Shown: piece by piece, positions 62,368 through 64,000 of the stretch
Numbering within the stretch: position 1 is the first letter of the stretch
Layout of the letters: each line of letters begins with the position of its first letter
Source of the DNA: Bdellovibrio bacteriovorus str. Tiberius
GTDB lineage: Bacteria > Bdellovibrionota > Bdellovibrionia > Bdellovibrionales > Bdellovibrionaceae
Reading direction: 5' to 3'
DNA length: 64,000 bases
Assembly (NCBI RefSeq): GCF_000317895.1
Contig: NC_019567.1
Location: 1,178,001 to 1,242,000 of the forward strand
The notes under the pieces: generated by a model
What the model was told of the DNA's origin: nothing
Seen by the model: only the letters and a program-made list of their open reading frames with translations
Database searches by the model: none
Translations under genes and position numbers: made by a program

Positions 62368-63468
62368 TCACAGATTGCGAACCCAGAAAATCAGAGCCAT
62401 TTCGGCAAAATACTGATGACGGCGCTCTTTCATATTCGCTGACTTGTAAGGGCTGGTGACAAAGTCCTTCACCTTCCGCCCCTTGTATTCCAAACTGACC
62501 TCGCAACTGTGTTCATCCTTAGGCAACACATGCAAATGCAGTCCGGCCGGGCTTTTTACCTCGCGGGACTTTGAAAAACTCCACATTTGATCGGTCATAA
62601 ATCCACGCAGCACCGGCATCAGGCGATTCATCAAAAACTGACCGGTGACTTCATCAATCACGCAAAGTGAAGGAATCTGCTTAAGCTTGTCGGCAAAGAT
62701 TTCGGCAGCGTCTTCGCCGTCGCGGGCCAGGGTGCAAAACTGCAGGGCTTCGGTCAGCTGTTCAAAGGCGGGCTGCAGGGCGGATTCTTCACTGCGATAG
62801 TACGAGGCCTTTACCTCCACATAGGGCAGATGCACGCGGTAACCTTTTTCCACGGCAATACCTTTAAGAACTTCTTCGACGATCACGGCCACGTCGGATT
62901 CACCAACACCCAGGGTGTCCCACTTGCGGGTCAGATAGGGATCCAGATTTTCAGCCTGTTCCGCAATCCAGTTCTGAATGTTTGCATCCCACACCGCTTC
63001 GATTTCGCGCGGGGGGCCGGGCAGAACAAAAACTTTTTTACCGTGAGCTTCCAAACTAAAACCATTGGCGGTGCCTTCACGGTTGGGAAGAATGGTGGCG
63101 CCTTCGGGGAAATAACACTGCTGGCGCTGGATGTCTTTGACGACATAGCCCCGGGAAGTCAGGCGGTCGTTGACGTGCTGCCAGCTGCCCTCATCAAAGA
63201 GCAGCTTTCTTCCAGCCCAGTCGGCCACCACATCGCGGGTAAAATCATCTGATGTCGGCCCCAAGCCACCGGTAATAAAAATCAAGTCGGCTTTGGCGGC
63301 ACAGAATTCGATCCCCTCAAGCATCAGGGGGCGTTCGTCGGGAACCACGAGGTGGGCTTTGGTGGTCAGTCCCAGATCTTTGAGCTTCTTTGAAATCCAA
63401 GAGGCGTTTTTGTTTACAATCTGCCCGTCGGTCAGCTCGGTTCCAATGCCCAATACAGCGGCTTTCAT
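62368..63468 (-). CDS. cinA: CinA-like protein with degenerate deamidase domain
   Basis: 366 residues. The N-terminal 170 residues are a MoaB/CinA-type domain: GIGTELTDGQIVNKNASWISKKLKDLG, FITGGLGPTSDDFTRDVV and FVLPGPPREIEAVW, typical of COG1058 pyrophosphatases. The C-terminal part aligns with the PncC-type NMN deamidase domain only loosely: the catalytic ESCTGG is replaced by LCVIDEVTGQFL, so the nucleophilic serine is lost. The protein is also shorter than usual CinA (about 410 residues). The pyrophosphatase may work while the deamidase does not. Confidence 0.82.
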   Translation of the reverse strand: MKAAVLGIGTELTDGQIVNKNASWISKKLKDLGLTTKAHLVVPDERPLMLEGIEFCAAKADLIFITGGLGPTSDDFTRDVVADWAGRKLLFDEGSWQHVNDRLTSRGYVVKDIQRQQCYFPEGATILPNREGTANGFSLEAHGKKVFVLPGPPREIEAVWDANIQNWIAEQAENLDPYLTRKWDTLGVGESDVAVIVEEVLKGIAVEKGYRVHLPYVEVKASYYRSEESALQPAFEQLTEALQFCTLARDGEDAAEIFADKLKQIPSLCVIDEVTGQFLMNRLMPVLRGFMTDQMWSFSKSREVKSPAGLHLHVLPKDEHSCEVSLEYKGRKVKDFVTSPYKSANMKERRHQYFAEMALIFWVRNL

Positions 63469-63651
63469 ATTCTGCGGTCTCCCTCGAGGAATTTAAAGGT
63501 ATTCCACCCCCGGATTTGCGTCCAGAACCAATGCCGGGCCCCTTGTTAAATGGCGCAGATGCGACGCATTATTGTGGTCAAAACCTTGCCCCGAAGGCAG
63601 TCACTACATAGATTCACCAGACTGTACTGCACCGTTTTAAGGAGTCCTAAT

Positions 63652-64000
63652 ATGTCTTTCAATTGGAAAGAATTTGATCTGTACAATCCAACACCTGAAC
63701 ACGCGATGTTGCGTGAAACATTGAAGTCTTTCACTGAAGCTGAAATCGAGCCGCAGGCGCACGAACATGATCGCAGTGAAAAGTTCAATCTGGAGCTGTT
63801 CCGCAAAGTGGGTGAGTTGGGTCTGTTGGGAATCACTGTTCCTGAACAGTTTGGCGGTGCAGGGATGGATGCCACAGCGGCGACCATCGTTCATGAAGAA
63901 TTCTCGGCCGCGGATCCGGGCTTCTGCCTGGCTTACCTGGCGCACTCCATGCTTTGCGTGAACAACATTGCCGTGAACGGCAGTGATGAACAGCGCCACC
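63652..64000 (+). CDS. Acyl-CoA dehydrogenase, N-terminal part (cut by window end)
   Basis: 116 codons are visible. The N-terminal helical domain of acyl-CoA dehydrogenases is recognisable: MLRETLKSFTEAEIEPQAHEHD, FRKVGELGLLGITVPEQFGGAGMDATAATIVHEEFSAADPGFCLAYLAHS. This form is close to isovaleryl- or short-chain acyl-CoA dehydrogenases, suggesting fatty-acid or branched-chain amino-acid breakdown; the substrate-determining region is outside the window. AAGGAG lies seven bases upstream of ATG 63652. Divergent from the CinA-like gene. Confidence 0.9.
   Translation, partial: MSFNWKEFDLYNPTPEHAMLRETLKSFTEAEIEPQAHEHDRSEKFNLELFRKVGELGLLGITVPEQFGGAGMDATAATIVHEEFSAADPGFCLAYLAHSMLCVNNIAVNGSDEQRH

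Overview
The window reads as a chromosomal segment of a predatory deltaproteobacterium-like organism, most likely Bdellovibrio (Bdellovibrionota). This is inferred from the style of the genes: mostly moderate GC, many small secreted proteins and lipoproteins, several L,D-transpeptidases, a B12-dependent ribonucleotide reductase and a Mot-type motor operon separate from flagellar genes. No database search was possible. Coding density is high, and no gene-free stretch exceeds about 300 bases. I found no rRNA, tRNA, CRISPR array, IS element, integrase or phage module.

Layout. 1-6.2 kb (minus): a large CUB/Ig-like/RCC1-repeat lipoprotein (3' end outside the window), an OsmC-family protein, a small secreted protein behind a ribosome-site-sequestering hairpin, and a secreted beta-helix protein. 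6.3-10.3 kb (minus): RND pump plus YbaN-like protein, and a diheme cytochrome. 10.5-20.2 kb: glycyl-tRNA synthetase, two small secreted proteins, pyruvate phosphate dikinase, a reduced PqiA/PqiB pair, catalase with an AnkB-like partner, and a Cys/Tyr-rich lipoprotein. 20.4-28.2 kb: SMC, then a three-gene cytochrome-like / Tat-exported / small exported-protein operon. 28.3-30.3 kb: nitroreductase divergent from an Rrf2-GNAT-Cys-rich operon. 30.4-35.3 kb: a three-gene operon for a MotB-like protein with a giant coiled coil, a MotA/ExbB-like channel, and an FHA/coiled-coil/TM protein. This is the strongest candidate for an undescribed system. 35.5-37.9 kb: FtsY, a secreted protein and an NAD(P)-binding protein.

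37.9-47.6 kb is an envelope cluster: two L,D-transpeptidases, an NlpC-like Cys/His protein, two paralogous ankyrin-type lipoproteins and two secreted proteins. From about 41.8 to 47.1 kb the DNA becomes distinctly AT-richer, and both compositional breaks fall inside genes, which suggests replacement by recombination. 47.7-52.3 kb is a housekeeping operon: zapA, 5-formyl-THF cyclo-ligase, RNase Y (with HN in place of the HD motif), tyrS and a ferredoxin with a prion-like Q/N-rich tail. 52.3-64 kb: alpha/beta hydrolase, chemoreceptor, A-type Fe-S carrier, cysteine desulfurase, a degenerate-receiver protein, class II ribonucleotide reductase (apparently leaderless), ribosomal protein S1, a small unknown protein, a CinA-like protein with a dead deamidase site, and the start of an acyl-CoA dehydrogenase.

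Functional links: IscS and the A-type carrier serve Fe-S assembly. Catalase, AnkB-like protein, OsmC-like protein and nitroreductase point to oxidative or thiol stress defence. The transpeptidases and peptidase-like protein point to peptidoglycan remodelling, a central activity of a predator that lives inside other bacteria. Several transcription units end with terminators placed inside the coding sequence of the convergent neighbour.
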